From NCBI RefSeq assembly GCF_000004075.3, contig NC_026658.2:5208001-5272000 (forward strand): a DNA stretch of 64,000 nt. Reading direction: 5' to 3'. Both the position numbers and the translations under genes were made by a program. Within the stretch, counting starts at the first letter, position 1; each line of letters starts with the position of its first letter. Positions 48,599 to 60,900 of the stretch are shown in pieces. The stretch comes from Cucumis sativus (taxonomy: Eukaryota > Streptophyta > Magnoliopsida > Cucurbitales > Cucurbitaceae). Under the pieces are notes generated by a model. That model was not told the DNA's origin and ran no database searches. It saw only the letters and a program-made list of their open reading frames with translations.

Positions 48599-49865
48599 TG
48601 TATATGTATATACAATAAGCTCTTTAATATATATGGTCATATTTTATGGAAATGTGAAAGAGTTAAAGATATCTAATATCATATGGTTCAAGGTTAAATT
48701 TCAATTTTTTGGGGTTCTTTGAAATTTGATAAAGATGTATATTTTGATTAAGCTCTTTTACCTTTCAGAAGGAGACGGTTGGATTGGTGAATTGGTTATT
48801 ATAACTAGTAATTACGTGTTTAAAGTACATACTATTTTAGTTTGAGTTATAATAATAATATTGTGCTTGAATTTATGGTGCAAATCATCTTAGTCTCTGT
48901 ATTAATCCACATCAATATATTGTTAGTGCAACAAATATGATCCTTAAAGAAAGAAGGATTAAATTGACGAATGATGAACATATTTTTTCTTAGAAAAAAA
49001 TTTAAGTAAAAAAGAATTAAATTACAAATTTAGTATTGATACAAAGAAAGTTAGAGTTTAGTTCTTAGGTTTATAATTAGAATTTAGTTCATATGATTCG
49101 GTAAAATCTTTTTAAATAATTTCTATGACTTTTTGGAATTTAATCAAATCATAGGGAACTCTTTATGAGATTTTTATCAAATCATAGATACTAAATATAG
49201 ACTAAATTTTAATTTTTTTAAAAAATTGAGAAGGTCAAACCTTATAATTAAAAGAAAACCTAACTAACTATGGGAGATGGATATATGTTGGGACAATGAC
49301 AAATACAACAATTAGATTAAAGGTATTAACATATATATCAACATTTAAAAAAAAAATTAAATATATATATACATATCAAACATTTGGTAAACTTAATTAA
49401 CATGTATTATATGTTAGCAATTATGGAATATGTGGTTCAAATATTGGGGTGTTGAATTCTTTTTTTTTTTTTTAAATAAAGTTAATGAAAATGAGTAAAG
49501 CATTTGGTATTTGTGAAAAGAATAGTTAGAAGGGACATGAATGAGAAATGATGTTGAATGTTGAATGTTGAAAGTTGATGTATAATAAAAGCAATAAGTT
49601 GTAAAATAAAAAATAAAAAAAAAAGAGGTGATGTGAGTGTAAGGTGTTGAGTTTAGATTAAGTAGATTTGTAAAGGAAAGAAATGTAAAATAGTTGAATG
49701 ATGTAGAAAGATACAAAATTTAAAATTTAGATTACCTATAAATAAGAAGTTAAAAGCTTGAGAGATAAAAAAAAAAGAAAAAAGAAAAAAGAAAAAAGAA
49801 AGGTGGAATAGTAAATGGGGGGAGGGGGAGAAGATATGTAAGTTACAAAATCTTAGAATTTAGCG

Positions 49866-49902
49866 GTAGGGGGGAAGGGGGAAGGGGGAAGGGGGAAGGG
49901 GG
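49866..49902 (+). repeat. (GGGGGAA)n tract, potential G-quadruplex
   Basis: About five consecutive runs of five G are separated by AA. This exceeds the minimum for an intramolecular G-quadruplex on the plus strand. It lies about 390-430 bp upstream of the DUF1645 start codon, so in or just above that promoter. A purine-rich stretch (GGGGGGAGGGGGAG, near 49816) and an A/G-rich tract precede it. Confidence 0.85.
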
Positions 49903-50063
49903 AGAGCAGCGTAAATGGGCTACAATGCCTACCCCTGATTTCTAATTAATTATAAAGCAAAATGGAAATGGCGCCATTCTCATTTTTGGCTGCACTTCCA
50001 ATTTATATATATATTATATATTATATTATCAATTATCAATCATTTTATTATTTTTCTTATACA

Positions 50064-50072
50064 TATAAATAG
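50064..50072 (+). promoter_or_regulatory. TATA box of the DUF1645 gene
   Basis: TATAAATAG lies in AT-rich flank. It is followed about 30 bp on by a pyrimidine-rich leader rich in TCTC and CTTC, about 230 bp ahead of the ATG at 50293. Confidence 0.65.
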
Positions 50073-50292
50073 TGAGTTTCCTGTACGGTGCCACCACGGT
50101 CCTCTTTCTAAAAGCCCAACTCATCATCTCTCCAAACCCTAAACTCTCTCTCTTCTTCCCTCCAGATCTCGCCGGATATTCACCCCATGTGATTTCCTCC
50201 ACACCACGTTCACCATCTTCCCCCTCATTTCCTTCTCCCACCATCCAACTTCCATTTCACCTTCGCATGATCATCATCCCCCCCCTTTATCC

Positions 50293-51645
50293 ATGGCTTC
50301 CGCATGCGTTAACAATGTCGGAATCTCCTCCGAAAATTTCCTCGACTGCTCTTCTTCTGTTCCATGTCATTCCTATGGTTGGCTCGGCCCTCGCCTCTCC
50401 TTCAGCCGTGATGACTCCCCTCCTTCTAACCTCGCCGGACCTTTGTCCAAGACTAAACCTCCTGCTGTTGCCGACTCCGACAGTACTCGAGATCCGGATC
50501 CTGAACTGCTTCCGGTTACTGACTTCGAGTTCCGTCTTCAAGATCCCGTTTCCTTGATGCTCCCTGCGGATGAGCTGTTTTTTGATGGCAAACTCGTGCC
50601 GCTTCAGGTTTCGTCTGTTAAACCCTCAGTCAACGGGTTGAAGTCCACCAGGTGCGTTTCCTCGCCACAGACTACGGTTCAGTCCCGTCGAAGAGTTGAG
50701 GAAGAATGCAGTACGGATCCGTATCTTTTTTCTCCTAAAGCCCCGCGGTGTTCCAGTCGATGGAGGGAGCTTTTGGGGCTCAAAAAGCTGTACCAGAGTA
50801 GCAGCAATGGCAATGGCAACGCTAAAAACGATAACCACAAAGCCACGACCACCTCTTACTTCTCCGAAGCTAATTCGAAGGCGTTGAAGTACTTTCTTCA
50901 CCGAAGTTCCAAATCGTCGTTGTCATCCTCTTTGGATTCGTCGCTGAGCCTTCCATTACTAAAGGATTCCGATAGTGAGTCTGTTTCACTATCTTCTTCT
51001 CGTGTATCTCTTTCCTCTTCTTCCTCAGGTCACGAACACGAAGATCTTCACAGACTGTCACTCGATTGCGAAAATAAGCCAAACACGAATCCGATTTCCC
51101 TCCATAGGAACCCCAATCACAACAATCCACCGCGGATGAGACTGGTGAAACCGAGGCCTAAATCGGAGAGTAATCCAAGATCAACTTCAACAGCAGATCA
51201 TCATCATCCATCGGCGACGAGAGTAGGGAGAAGCCCGATACGGCGTACGCCTGGAGAATCATCGTCATCCTCCAGTAGATTAGGGATGCGAGGAGAATCG
51301 GTAGACAGTCCACGAATGAACTCATCAGGTAAAATCGTGTTCCACAACTTGGAGAGAAGCTCAAGCAGTCCAAGCAGCTTCAATGGCGGACCAAAATTCA
51401 AAAACAGAGGAATGGAACGGTCATACTCTGCTAACGTGAGAGTAACTCCAGTCCTAAACGTTCCAGTTTGTTCTTCCTTAAGAGGATCCTCAAAATCCGT
51501 CTCTGTATTCGGATTCGGACCATTATTATTCACCGGGACCGGCGGAAGCAGCAGCAGCAGAAGCCACCAGAATAGCAGCAGCAACAGTAGTAGTAGTAGT
51601 AGTAACCGGACGGGGCGGAGGGAAAATCCATTGGTGAGAGATTAG
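50293..51645 (+). CDS. Serine-rich DUF1645 protein, intronless
   Basis: A single 450-aa frame with a strong Ser bias, much of it as runs of AGC, TCC and TCT. It has the expected DUF1645 landmarks: DFEFRL (77-82), ADELFFDGKLVPL (92-104) and a basic region PKAPRCSSRWRELLGLKK (148-165). A conserved C-terminal part contains GKIVFHNLERSSSSPSSF and VRVTPVLNVPVCSSL, ending in poly-Ser and TGRRENPLVRD. No signal peptide or membrane span is present, and it is probably nuclear or cytoplasmic. The family includes a rice stress and grain-length gene and Arabidopsis At3g12970; its molecular activity is unknown. The start follows a good TATA box and a 5' UTR of about 200 bp. A larger overlapping frame upstream (from 50072) starts with GTG and is not a gene. 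Codon use is GC-richer than the flanks, as expected. Confidence 0.88.
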   Translation: MASACVNNVGISSENFLDCSSSVPCHSYGWLGPRLSFSRDDSPPSNLAGPLSKTKPPAVADSDSTRDPDPELLPVTDFEFRLQDPVSLMLPADELFFDGKLVPLQVSSVKPSVNGLKSTRCVSSPQTTVQSRRRVEEECSTDPYLFSPKAPRCSSRWRELLGLKKLYQSSSNGNGNAKNDNHKATTTSYFSEANSKALKYFLHRSSKSSLSSSLDSSLSLPLLKDSDSESVSLSSSRVSLSSSSSGHEHEDLHRLSLDCENKPNTNPISLHRNPNHNNPPRMRLVKPRPKSESNPRSTSTADHHHPSATRVGRSPIRRTPGESSSSSSRLGMRGESVDSPRMNSSGKIVFHNLERSSSSPSSFNGGPKFKNRGMERSYSANVRVTPVLNVPVCSSLRGSSKSVSVFGFGPLLFTGTGGSSSSRSHQNSSSNSSSSSSNRTGRRENPLVRD

Positions 51646-51999
51646 AAGAAAAGGGATTTCTAATTTTGGGTAACACTAACCAAACCCCGTTTTTTTCCCA
51701 TTTTGCTCTCAATGTTTTAGGATTATACTGAAATTTCCCCCTTTATGATAGACGGATTTGGTTTCAATTTGCTAATTCTTAACACAAAAACAGGCATCAT
51801 AATCATCATCATCACCATTCACCACCATCGTGTATTATGTAAATACGGCAGGGGAATTTTTGTTTTAGTTTGATTTAATTTTAGTTAATCTGGTTGATCT
51901 TCTAATTAATCTCTTCAACACTTTGAATTGTGTGTGTTTATGAGGATCATGAATGGCATCCAAAATGAGTATTTGTTGTAAAAAACAATCCCACAGCGT

Positions 52000-52014
52000 C
52001 CCCCCCCCCCCCCC
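52000..52014. repeat. Homopolymer C run
   Basis: Fifteen consecutive C, unusual in this AT-rich region. It lies about 350 bp beyond the DUF1645 stop. Confidence 0.9.
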
Positions 52015-53398
52015 ACCTGAGAGGAAAAAGAAAAAGGGAAGAGAGAGAGATGGTTTGGTGATTGAGAATTTTGTTTTTTCGCTGTTCCATCAAAAAGTAG
52101 GGGTTTTAAAAACACGCGCTGAGTAGAGGAGAGGAGTGGAGCGTCTGAGTTCACAAACTCTCTCTTGTCTTTGTTGAAGCTTTTTTCGTAATGATGTGTG
52201 ACATACTTGTTATCTAAACCCTGTCCCTTTCAAGGATCTCTCCCTTTCTCATTTTCATTTTCCCTTTCTCTTTCGCTCTTTCTCTCTCTCTTTTCCCTTA
52301 TAAATTAAATATATATATATATCACTTCAAACTTTAATATTAATATTCCTACACATAAACCTCTATATAAATCTACTCAAATTCACGTTTTCCTTCACAC
52401 TCAAATCTTACATCATTAGATCAACATGGAACACCATTAGTTATTAATTTACAACATGTTATTGAGTAGATACCAATAATAATAAATGGTAAAGGTAAAA
52501 CAATAAAAAAATAAAAATAAAAAGAGAAAAGAAGTGTAATTAATTGAATATTAAAAGTGGTGGTTTCCGTGATTGTTGTCTGTTGTGGTGTTTGGGAAAA
52601 GATGCCAATATTCCAGCAGATGTACTTTTTGGTAAATTACAACCTTTTTTTATTTTTTTATATTTATAATGTTAAGTTTTAAAATCTCTTTTTTGATCTT
52701 TGTTGTTTCCAAAAGGTACTTTAGCTGACCTATGTAGCTCATGCATTTGTTGGAAGAAAAAAATATATAGATATACATATATAAAGCTGGATCAAGATGC
52801 ATTCAAATACCCCTTATCATATTTGGGTTTTTTTTAAAAATAATAAATAAAAATTACCCATTATTTTAATTTCTTTAATATATTAATATATCATTTAACA
52901 ACTCAACATAAATAATATTATTATATATATGTGTGGCTAAAATAGATACTTCAACAAATTTTGACAGCAAGATAAAAATCCTATACTTCCATTGGCAACA
53001 AATGCAATAAAATCATTGATTGGTAATTTATCATTTTTCTATAAAAACAAACATCTGGATTTCTTTTTCTTCATTACGATTTTCTTGCAAAAAGAAAGAA
53101 AAATAAAGATTAAAATAAACTTAAACCTTTTTCTGTCAATTCTAACGTGGTTTACTGGATTTTGTCTCTATATTAAAATAATAGTGGATAAGTTCAAAGA
53201 ATATATATTTATGGAGAAATGGAGAACGGTTATCTTATAAAAGTCTCTTTTTAGAACGGATTCAAATGAGTGAATTTAAATTTGCAACTTCTTGATCTTA
53301 TGTATATATATGCATTGGTTGAGTTAAGTTTTATAAAGTGATTTTTATTTACTTGTTTTAATTAATTAATTAATTATTATATTATTATTTTAAAAACG

Positions 53399-53470
53399 AA
53401 CATAGCTCAATTGTTAACTGCTTTTGAAAGTTGATAGTTTCAATTTCTTTTCTCTAAATGGAAAATTCTT
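53399..53470 (+). mobile_element. tRNA-like (SINE head-like) segment
   Basis: CATAGCTCAATTGTTAACTG resembles a Pol III A box (TAGCTCAGTTGGTAGAGC pattern). It is followed about 25 bp later by a weak B-box-like TAGTTTCAATTTC. There is no complete tRNA fold, and ends and poly(A) are not clear. Confidence 0.3.
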
Positions 53471-56400
53471 TTGTTCATTGATGTTCATTATTTTACTTTT
53501 AAACAAAGGATAAGTTAAGCAAATGCCAAAAACCATATACCATCAAGAAAATAAAATATGGGAAGTTTGATCTCGACTAATTTACAAAATTGATAAAGAT
53601 TTACACTTCTTTCGCAGAAAATTTCTTTTATTAATAAATTTGTTAGCAATAACTCAGTTGGGATAACGTAATATTTAGTTTAAATCCTCATGATCAAGCA
53701 CAAATTCAATTATTGAATTTGTGAATTATAGTCTCCATAAATGTGAGAGATGAGAACCAAACCCACTAATATGGGATGTGAGAATGTTAACTTCTAACTT
53801 TAAACTCTTTTATTATTTGAATACAAAAATTTAGAATATGAGAATTTGAAGTCTAACTTATCGAAACGGAGTGTATATTATCGTTGTTGAATTATGCTTG
53901 TGTCGACAAGTTACTTATGTAGATTCTTAAAATTTTTGTGACCATACACTTTTTATTTCTTCCGCTAGACATAGTTGTTTTTGTTGGAGAGAATGTGTGA
54001 GAGACTGAAACTTTTGTGGTTGCGTTAGCCAATGAGAACGAAGACATCCCTGTTACCATCCTGTTCTTCGTCTTTACCATGTTACAACCTCTTTTTAGTT
54101 CACTATTATGCTTATTGTCTTACTATTCTTTTAGTATTAAATATTTTATTTAAATTTTAAGTTCTATTGTTCAACAACCACTCAAATAATGCATACATGT
54201 TTAAGTTTAGATATACAACCAATGATTATGAATATTGAATACTTTGGCCGTTAATTATTTAGTTTTATTAAAAAAGTTCAAACCTCAAATATCTTGTTTC
54301 TTGTAAATTTAAAATTTTCTGTAAATTGAATACGTTAAATGTTTTTTTAAATGAAAGTGAAATATAGATTTTTTTTTCACTAAGGATTCTATGAATTTCT
54401 CGTAGAAACCCCGTCGCCTTAATTTTGACAAAATTTCTTCTTTTAACTTCGAGGACATAAAAGTCATCTCCGACTCCGGCCCCAACCCGAATAAACATCT
54501 TTACTTTAAAACTAGAAAATATAATATAATTTTGGTAAAACAAAAAGAAAGAGGTGTTGTTATGAACAAATCATCTCATACACATTCCTTAGTTTGAACT
54601 CCTTCAACTTTCTTTCTTTCTTCATCCATTATTATCATAAACTTCACTTCCAAATTTTTCATCATTGGTTTCCTTAACTTTTCTTTTTCTTTATTTTTTT
54701 TAAATTCTCAAAACAAAATGCATAATGATTCTATATATACATATATGGTTATAACTTAATTATAAGCATTCTTTTACAAATAATAATTCACTAATGATTA
54801 TGATACTTGCATTCATCATACTCGTATAATAATTTGGTTACTTTAAAAATGAAAAAAAAAAAAAAAATTCACGTGGTTTTGTATTTGTATTGTTTAAAAT
54901 TTTATCCTAAAATTCTAATTATATTTTGAAGTTCATATTGTTAATAAAACAATGATGTGGCATTTTTTTTTTTTTTTTGTTGACTAATTTCATATTGACA
55001 TAAAAAATAGATAGATAATGAAATAAAGTTAAACAATCATTTTGTTCAAGGTGATTCGAATACCTTTTTAGGTTTTGAACTTGAATTTACCACTAACACA
55101 AAATCAGAATCATATATTAGACTTTAAATTTATATTGTTTTTTATTTTCTTATATATATATATATATAAAAATTCTATGATTGTTCATGAAAGACATAAC
55201 TTAGGAGAAATCAAAATATCTCTATAGAAAGCAATAGGGGAAGTTGATCCTAAAGTACTTTACAAATTAGGTTTTTCTTTTAGGTCTTGTCAACTCATCA
55301 TACTTCCATATATATTTTTTAACCCTCTTTTTTGCCTTATTTCAATATTCCCCTTTCCCATTATTATTATTGTTATTATTCTTTAGATTATTTATAATAT
55401 ATACTTTGCCTTGTTTTTTATTCCAAAAAGGACTAACATTCAAAACTAAATAAGTGAAAAATACCTCATTGGAACGGAAAATAATCTCCTCATCAACACA
55501 TCTCTGTACTTTCACTATCTACAATTATTTTTAAAAAAATCAAAACTAAGAGAAAAGGCACAAAATTTGTAAATAATGAGACCACTTTTATAAAAAATCA
55601 AATTTATAGACTATAAAATATTTTAAAATTTTGGGTTTTCCACATATTTTTATTGAAATATATTTAAGTTTAATAGATTATGTTTTAACCTTAAAATTAA
55701 AAGTCTCGAAACTTAGTCATACGAGAAATTGACGTTAATGCTCTTTACCCATATAATTTATTTGTTTAGGTGTATATTTTTCTAAGGTGGATTTAAACTT
55801 CTTACTTCAATAAATGTTAAATCGAATTGATGAATGTGATTTGAGTTTCATTCTATTTAGACTCAACAAATTAATTTCAGGCTATACTTTTTTTATTTTA
55901 AGACCAGTTAATAAATTTCTAAAAATTATAATGAAAATTATTCTAATCACTATTTTACTCAATGTTGAAAGAAATTAACTTTAAAAGAAACATTTTAAAA
56001 ATTTATTCAGAGTACAAAGTCTAAATTTGCAACTACATGTATTAATATGAAATAAACTATAAATAAAAAAAGGAGAATCAAGATAATATTTTAATTTTGA
56101 TTTACTATTACTATTTTGTTTTCTAGGGTAGTGATAATACAATGTTATCATATCTTTATTTACACTTCAAAGAAGAATAAGTGTAGTAAGCTTTTGCAGT
56201 GGTTTTTTTTTTTTGTAAAAGGTAAATAATGTATATATATATATATATATACTTTTATGTAATTATTGAGTGAAATATTAATGTGAATAACGGAATTTGA
56301 AAATGATTGGAATAGGAGCAAGTAAAGTAAAAAACTTTTGAACTTTACAAACAAATAAAAACTGGGTTTCTTTAATAGAAAAATATGGGTTTAAACTTTA

Positions 56401-57289
56401 TAATATAAAAAGAGTATATTTAAATATTGTTATTTTATTTGAACATACCTTTTGTTTATATGAAAAAGGTTATCTCTAAAACACTTTTTAAGTCATTATT
56501 TTGTCGAACAAAAAAAAGAATTAAAGAAAAGAAATGTCATTATTTTGTCTGCTCAGAATTCACATTTAGGTTTCCTTCTTCCTTTACTGCCCCTTTGCCA
56601 AAATAAATAAATTAATAAACTCTATTTATTAAGTGATAAAAAAAAAAAAAAAAAACAGCAGCCCACAAAATCCAATCTAAGATTATAATTTAGATATATG
56701 CCTTTTTCTTTTATTCATTTTTTTTATTTTTAATAAATATTTGGTATTTAGTAATTTTATTTTATTTTTTAAAATAACAAAGTATTCTCTCAATTTGAGA
56801 GAAATTGAAATCATATGGCTGGTTGACCTTAAACACCTTTTTTTCTTTTTTGTTTTTAAATAAAATAAAAACTCTCCAATTTCTGGGCCCATTTCTCTCC
56901 CACATTTCTTTTCAAGCCTCATTTTGTCTGTCTCTTAGGATCTTTTTTTTTTTTTTTTCCTTTTCTTTTTAAAAAAACTAAAACTATTCACCCACACAAC
57001 ATAAAAAGTTGAGGAACTTTGTCAAATACAGATGAATTAGTTTGCAAATTTATTCCATAACAATGTAATAATATTGAAAGTTGGGATCTATTATATAAAT
57101 CTTTTTAAGATTAAATTAGTAACACTTCTATTTTTAGTTTTTAAAATATTAGACTTTTAAGGGAAGAGAATCAGAGATCATTTCCAATTATTACCGAGCG
57201 TCGTAAATTTAATATTAAGAGCTAAGAAAAGGACAAGACTTATTTTCAAAATTTCTTTTTAATTATAAGAAGAAAAAAAAGAAAGGGAG

Positions 57290-57900
57290 AGAACATGGTT
57301 AAGGACAGTCCAAAGGGAAGGGGTCTGTGATTACTGATTAGATTCTCCTCTTTTTTTTTCTTTTTTTTTTTTGGGTGAGTGAGTGAGTGAGTGAGTGTTT
57401 CTCTTCTCAGCCCTCTCTTTTTAACACCAATTTAATTTTCTCTTTTGGTGAGCTTCCCTTTTTCTGGCCCTCTCCCTCCCTCTTCTCTCAATGATTCACA
57501 AAACCCCTTCAGAAGGTGTAGGGTGGAGAAAGAGAGAGATAGAGGGGGAAAAAAAATAGTAGGTGTAGCCGTGTAGGGTACGTAGAGAGACACTAACAAA
57601 CATACATAGGGTACTATATGAGAGAGAAGAAACTTAAATTTAATGTTCGATATATGTAGCGCTCCAAATCAACCAAAGCACCACCGGGTCTTTCTTAAAT
57701 GCACATATATACATATCCCTATAACTTTATAGCTACCCTATCATATATTCTTCTCTATTAATAAAATCAATCTCTCTTTCTCTTCTTCATACACTGTACC
57801 TAACAAATAATCACCTAAATATATCTGTCTTCATCTTTACCTACTCACATTTACTGTTTCTCACAATAATACCATTTCAAACTATCTCAACTCCACTAAA
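57290..57900 (+). other. Pyrimidine-rich, moderate-GC block of unknown function
   Basis: The block is richer in GC and in CT/GA tracts than its neighbours. It includes (GAGT)5 (about 57375-57397), a GGGTAC repeat and TATA-like sequence near 57727. It looks like promoter plus 5' leader, but no protein frame follows. A non-coding RNA or a distant gene's leader is possible. Confidence 0.35.
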
Positions 57901-60900
57901 TCAATGGATATCTAATTTTCTATGTGTCAAAGTTTTTGTATAACAAAATTATTTTGAAATTCATTTTGAATTGTGAGTTTTTTAAAGAGGAAAATCTTAG
58001 AAAAAGAATATCCTTGTGTTTTTTAACATATATTTAGATTTTCCATAAGGATCATTTCGTCCATCACTTATATGCATGCACGTAACTCCATAGTTTTTTA
58101 AACTCTATAAAAGTGTAGGATTGATCTCATAAAACAGATTCGGTTCATAGTTGTTAATTGTCAATCATTTAATTTTGAAACTCTATCCTAACTAGACTCA
58201 AAGAAATATTATGAAATAAAAGCACATTAAATAATTCATAAATGGACTTTAGTGATTGAGAAGTATAGTAATTAGAAAAAAGAGTAAGTTGCAATCTGCC
58301 AAAATTAAAAAAAAAAAAAGAAAAAAGAAAAAAAAAAGAAGAAAGAAAGAAAAAGATAATTGATTGATTTATATAGGACTCAAGAAAGCAAATTTGAATA
58401 GGTTGTTGATGAAGTGAAGAGTTATATTATTTTCTTTGGCTATAAGAAGGAGAGTAGGTTTTAATTTGTTTGATATAAATGCCATTTATCTAACACTCCA
58501 AATTCCATCCAACCCTTTGAAGTTAACAGCTTACCAAACATACATATCCCACCATGTTGTATATTGTATTTACTTTCACCATAAATACCGTTTATAACAA
58601 TTTTTTCTTTCATGTTAGGTTCAAGAGACATTTTAATTATTCTAATTTTTCGCAGTGATTTTCTTGTTGTCTTTGTATTTAAAAAAAAAGAAAGAAATAA
58701 TATATTAGAATCAAATTCAATACGTAAGATTAGAAGTATTTGAGACTGATAAACAAAATTGTATTTGATGTATAATTAGAAAATGCTGTTAAATCAGATT
58801 ACAACAATATACCCTTCTTTAACTACATGGTGATAGAATTAACAAAGGATCAAGAAATTGGTATGCCCATTTTTTCTTTTAAATCTTTTAAGATTTCTTT
58901 TTGGTAACTTATGATCTTTGTTTATTTTGTTGGATAATACGTATGCCCTTTTAAATTTTAATTAGTTTCATTTTCAAATATACTAAAATCTCACGCCCAT
59001 GATGTTATATATTTTTTATATTATAGTTAAAAAAAAAAAATTCATTTGTACCTAAATTTATTTCTACATTGGAGAGAAGCAAACCATTGCATGGTTTGTT
59101 GTTCAATATGTTAGTCTTTTCAACAGACACAAATATTGAAGATGCAATTTAAAAAGAAAAAACTGAACTTTTACAAATATAGTTTGAAGCATTGAAGTTT
59201 TTACCAATTTATTTTTTTTGAAAAAAATATGATTGAAGAAGGTTGAATTTAAATTTGCTTAAAACATAGATCTATATATCAATCTCAAAAGGAGACAAAG
59301 AATGTGGAAATGTTGGTTATGTAATAAGATAAAAGTGATTTTGTAGTGTGAAGAAGCATACAACATCATATGGGAACAAAGGAGCTGAAATTTGTAGATA
59401 TGGTTTGTGTGTAAATTATAAAGTAAAAGGGATATTATTATTATTATTGTGTTGTTTGTTGATGGAATATTTGAACATGCATGTCTCCCTTTTGGATTCT
59501 AATATTCACAACTACTCATTTGGATTTTTATGAATCTTAGGCTCTAATTATAACTTTAATTATTTATATTTTTATGCTTTTTTCATTTGATTTTCAGTGG
59601 CAGGAGAGCAGAAAGAAAACATGTCTCTATCTTATAACTTTTTCTTTTAATTTGAAATACCATAAATTTCATTTCATTTTTCTAGAGATATTATTACAAC
59701 GACAAATTACCTTGAAGAAATTTGGTTCGAATATTATATTAAGAAATTAGAGATTGAAAAAACAGTGAGGGTCCTTGATGTACAACAAATTCTGAACATG
59801 TTTATGATGATATTAGGTTGGGATGTCTTGGTTTCTTCAAAATAATTTGGTCAATTTTGGTCTTATTTTCTTATTCAAACTCAACCCATCAAATTGCTAC
59901 AAAACCATACATTTTCTCTTTCTCAATATTTTTTTTATTTATTTTAAGATGTTGTCATTGGTTTTGATGTTCATCCACTCTTTCTTTTCAAGTTTGTAAT
60001 AATGACTCATTATGTTTTGTAAAAGAAAAATGTACTTCACTATATGTTGGATATACAAGGAGTGGTTCTTAAATGAGTAAAAGTTATCTTTATAATTAAA
60101 AGTTTCACATTAAATTTTGCCTTATTTCTACTAATTAATTTATTATACTTTTCCCTCAATCACTATCATTTCTTACAATGAAAGATCTTCTCATGGAAGT
60201 GAAGAAAACAAAAGAGTCCTAATCATACTTTATAATCCATATCGATTTATTATTATTTATTTTGCAATGAATGAGTGAAAACAAGTGGAAGAGTGGATGT
60301 AAACATATTTAAAAAATGTTATTTAGAAATGGAAATATTTGGAATTGAAAAAGGAAAAAAAGGGTTGGTTGATGAAGTTTGGTGTTGGTGATATATATGT
60401 GAAAGTGTGTATGGTTTGACCAGATTTAAAGGAATGGGGGAATTAGGCAGTGGCCTTCCCTTTAACCCATTAAACTCAGATTGACATGATGGATTGATTT
60501 GATCCCCTTTTTCTTTTTTTTTTCTCTTTTTGTAAATAATATAATAAATAAAAAAATAAATAATTAAAAATTGAAGATTTCTAAAGTTAAAAGTGTCACG
60601 TGACCCCCTCTTTTTCCTTTCTGGGTATGTTTCTTGTCTTCTTCTATTCCCAACCCAATCACTTTCTCCTATTACCTCCCCCCTCCTCTTCTTTTTATTT
60701 CTATCTTTTCTTTTTTTCTTTCTAATTCATCTTTAAAACTCAATTCCTACGTTTTAAAATCCCACTTCTTTTTTTACTTTACTTAATCTATTTAACTCTA
60801 TATTTTTTTTTACTATAATAGTAGAAAAGAAAACATGTGCATTATCAAATTTGTCCTTATTCTTTTCACCATTTAAATTACTATATTTATCGTTATAAGA

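Larger units (their letters stand above)
47245..50060. other. Iojap 3' UTR and gene-free stretch
   Basis: 47245-47800 is a probable 3' UTR with a CTTTCT microsatellite (about 47508-47531). The remainder is AT-rich, with an (AC)8 tract at 48582-48598, an (AAAAAAG)n tract near 49768-49802 and the G-rich tract described separately. No coding frames were recognised. Confidence 0.55.
51646..57290. other. DUF1645 3' UTR and gene-free region
   Basis: After the probable 3' UTR there is a C run (52000-52014), an (AT) tract at about 52309-52322, a TTAA repeat (about 53359-53377), more (AT)/(TA) tracts near 55153 and 56231, and a SINE-like segment at 53399-53470. The rest is AT-rich with no recognised coding sequence. 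A GC-moderate 0.6-kb block starts at 57290. Confidence 0.55.

Noticed and set aside
50072..50557. 161-codon frame overlapping the start of the DUF1645 gene
   Set aside because: It opens with GTG, begins right at the TATA box, is in another frame, and its sequence is a proline/leucine-rich shadow of the Ser-rich frame.
60420..60500. GGAATGGGGGAATTAGG, which resembles the 5' arm of miR482/2118-type precursors
   Set aside because: No matching 3' arm (CCCATTCC-type) occurs within hairpin range; only a weak 8-10-bp foldback is present.
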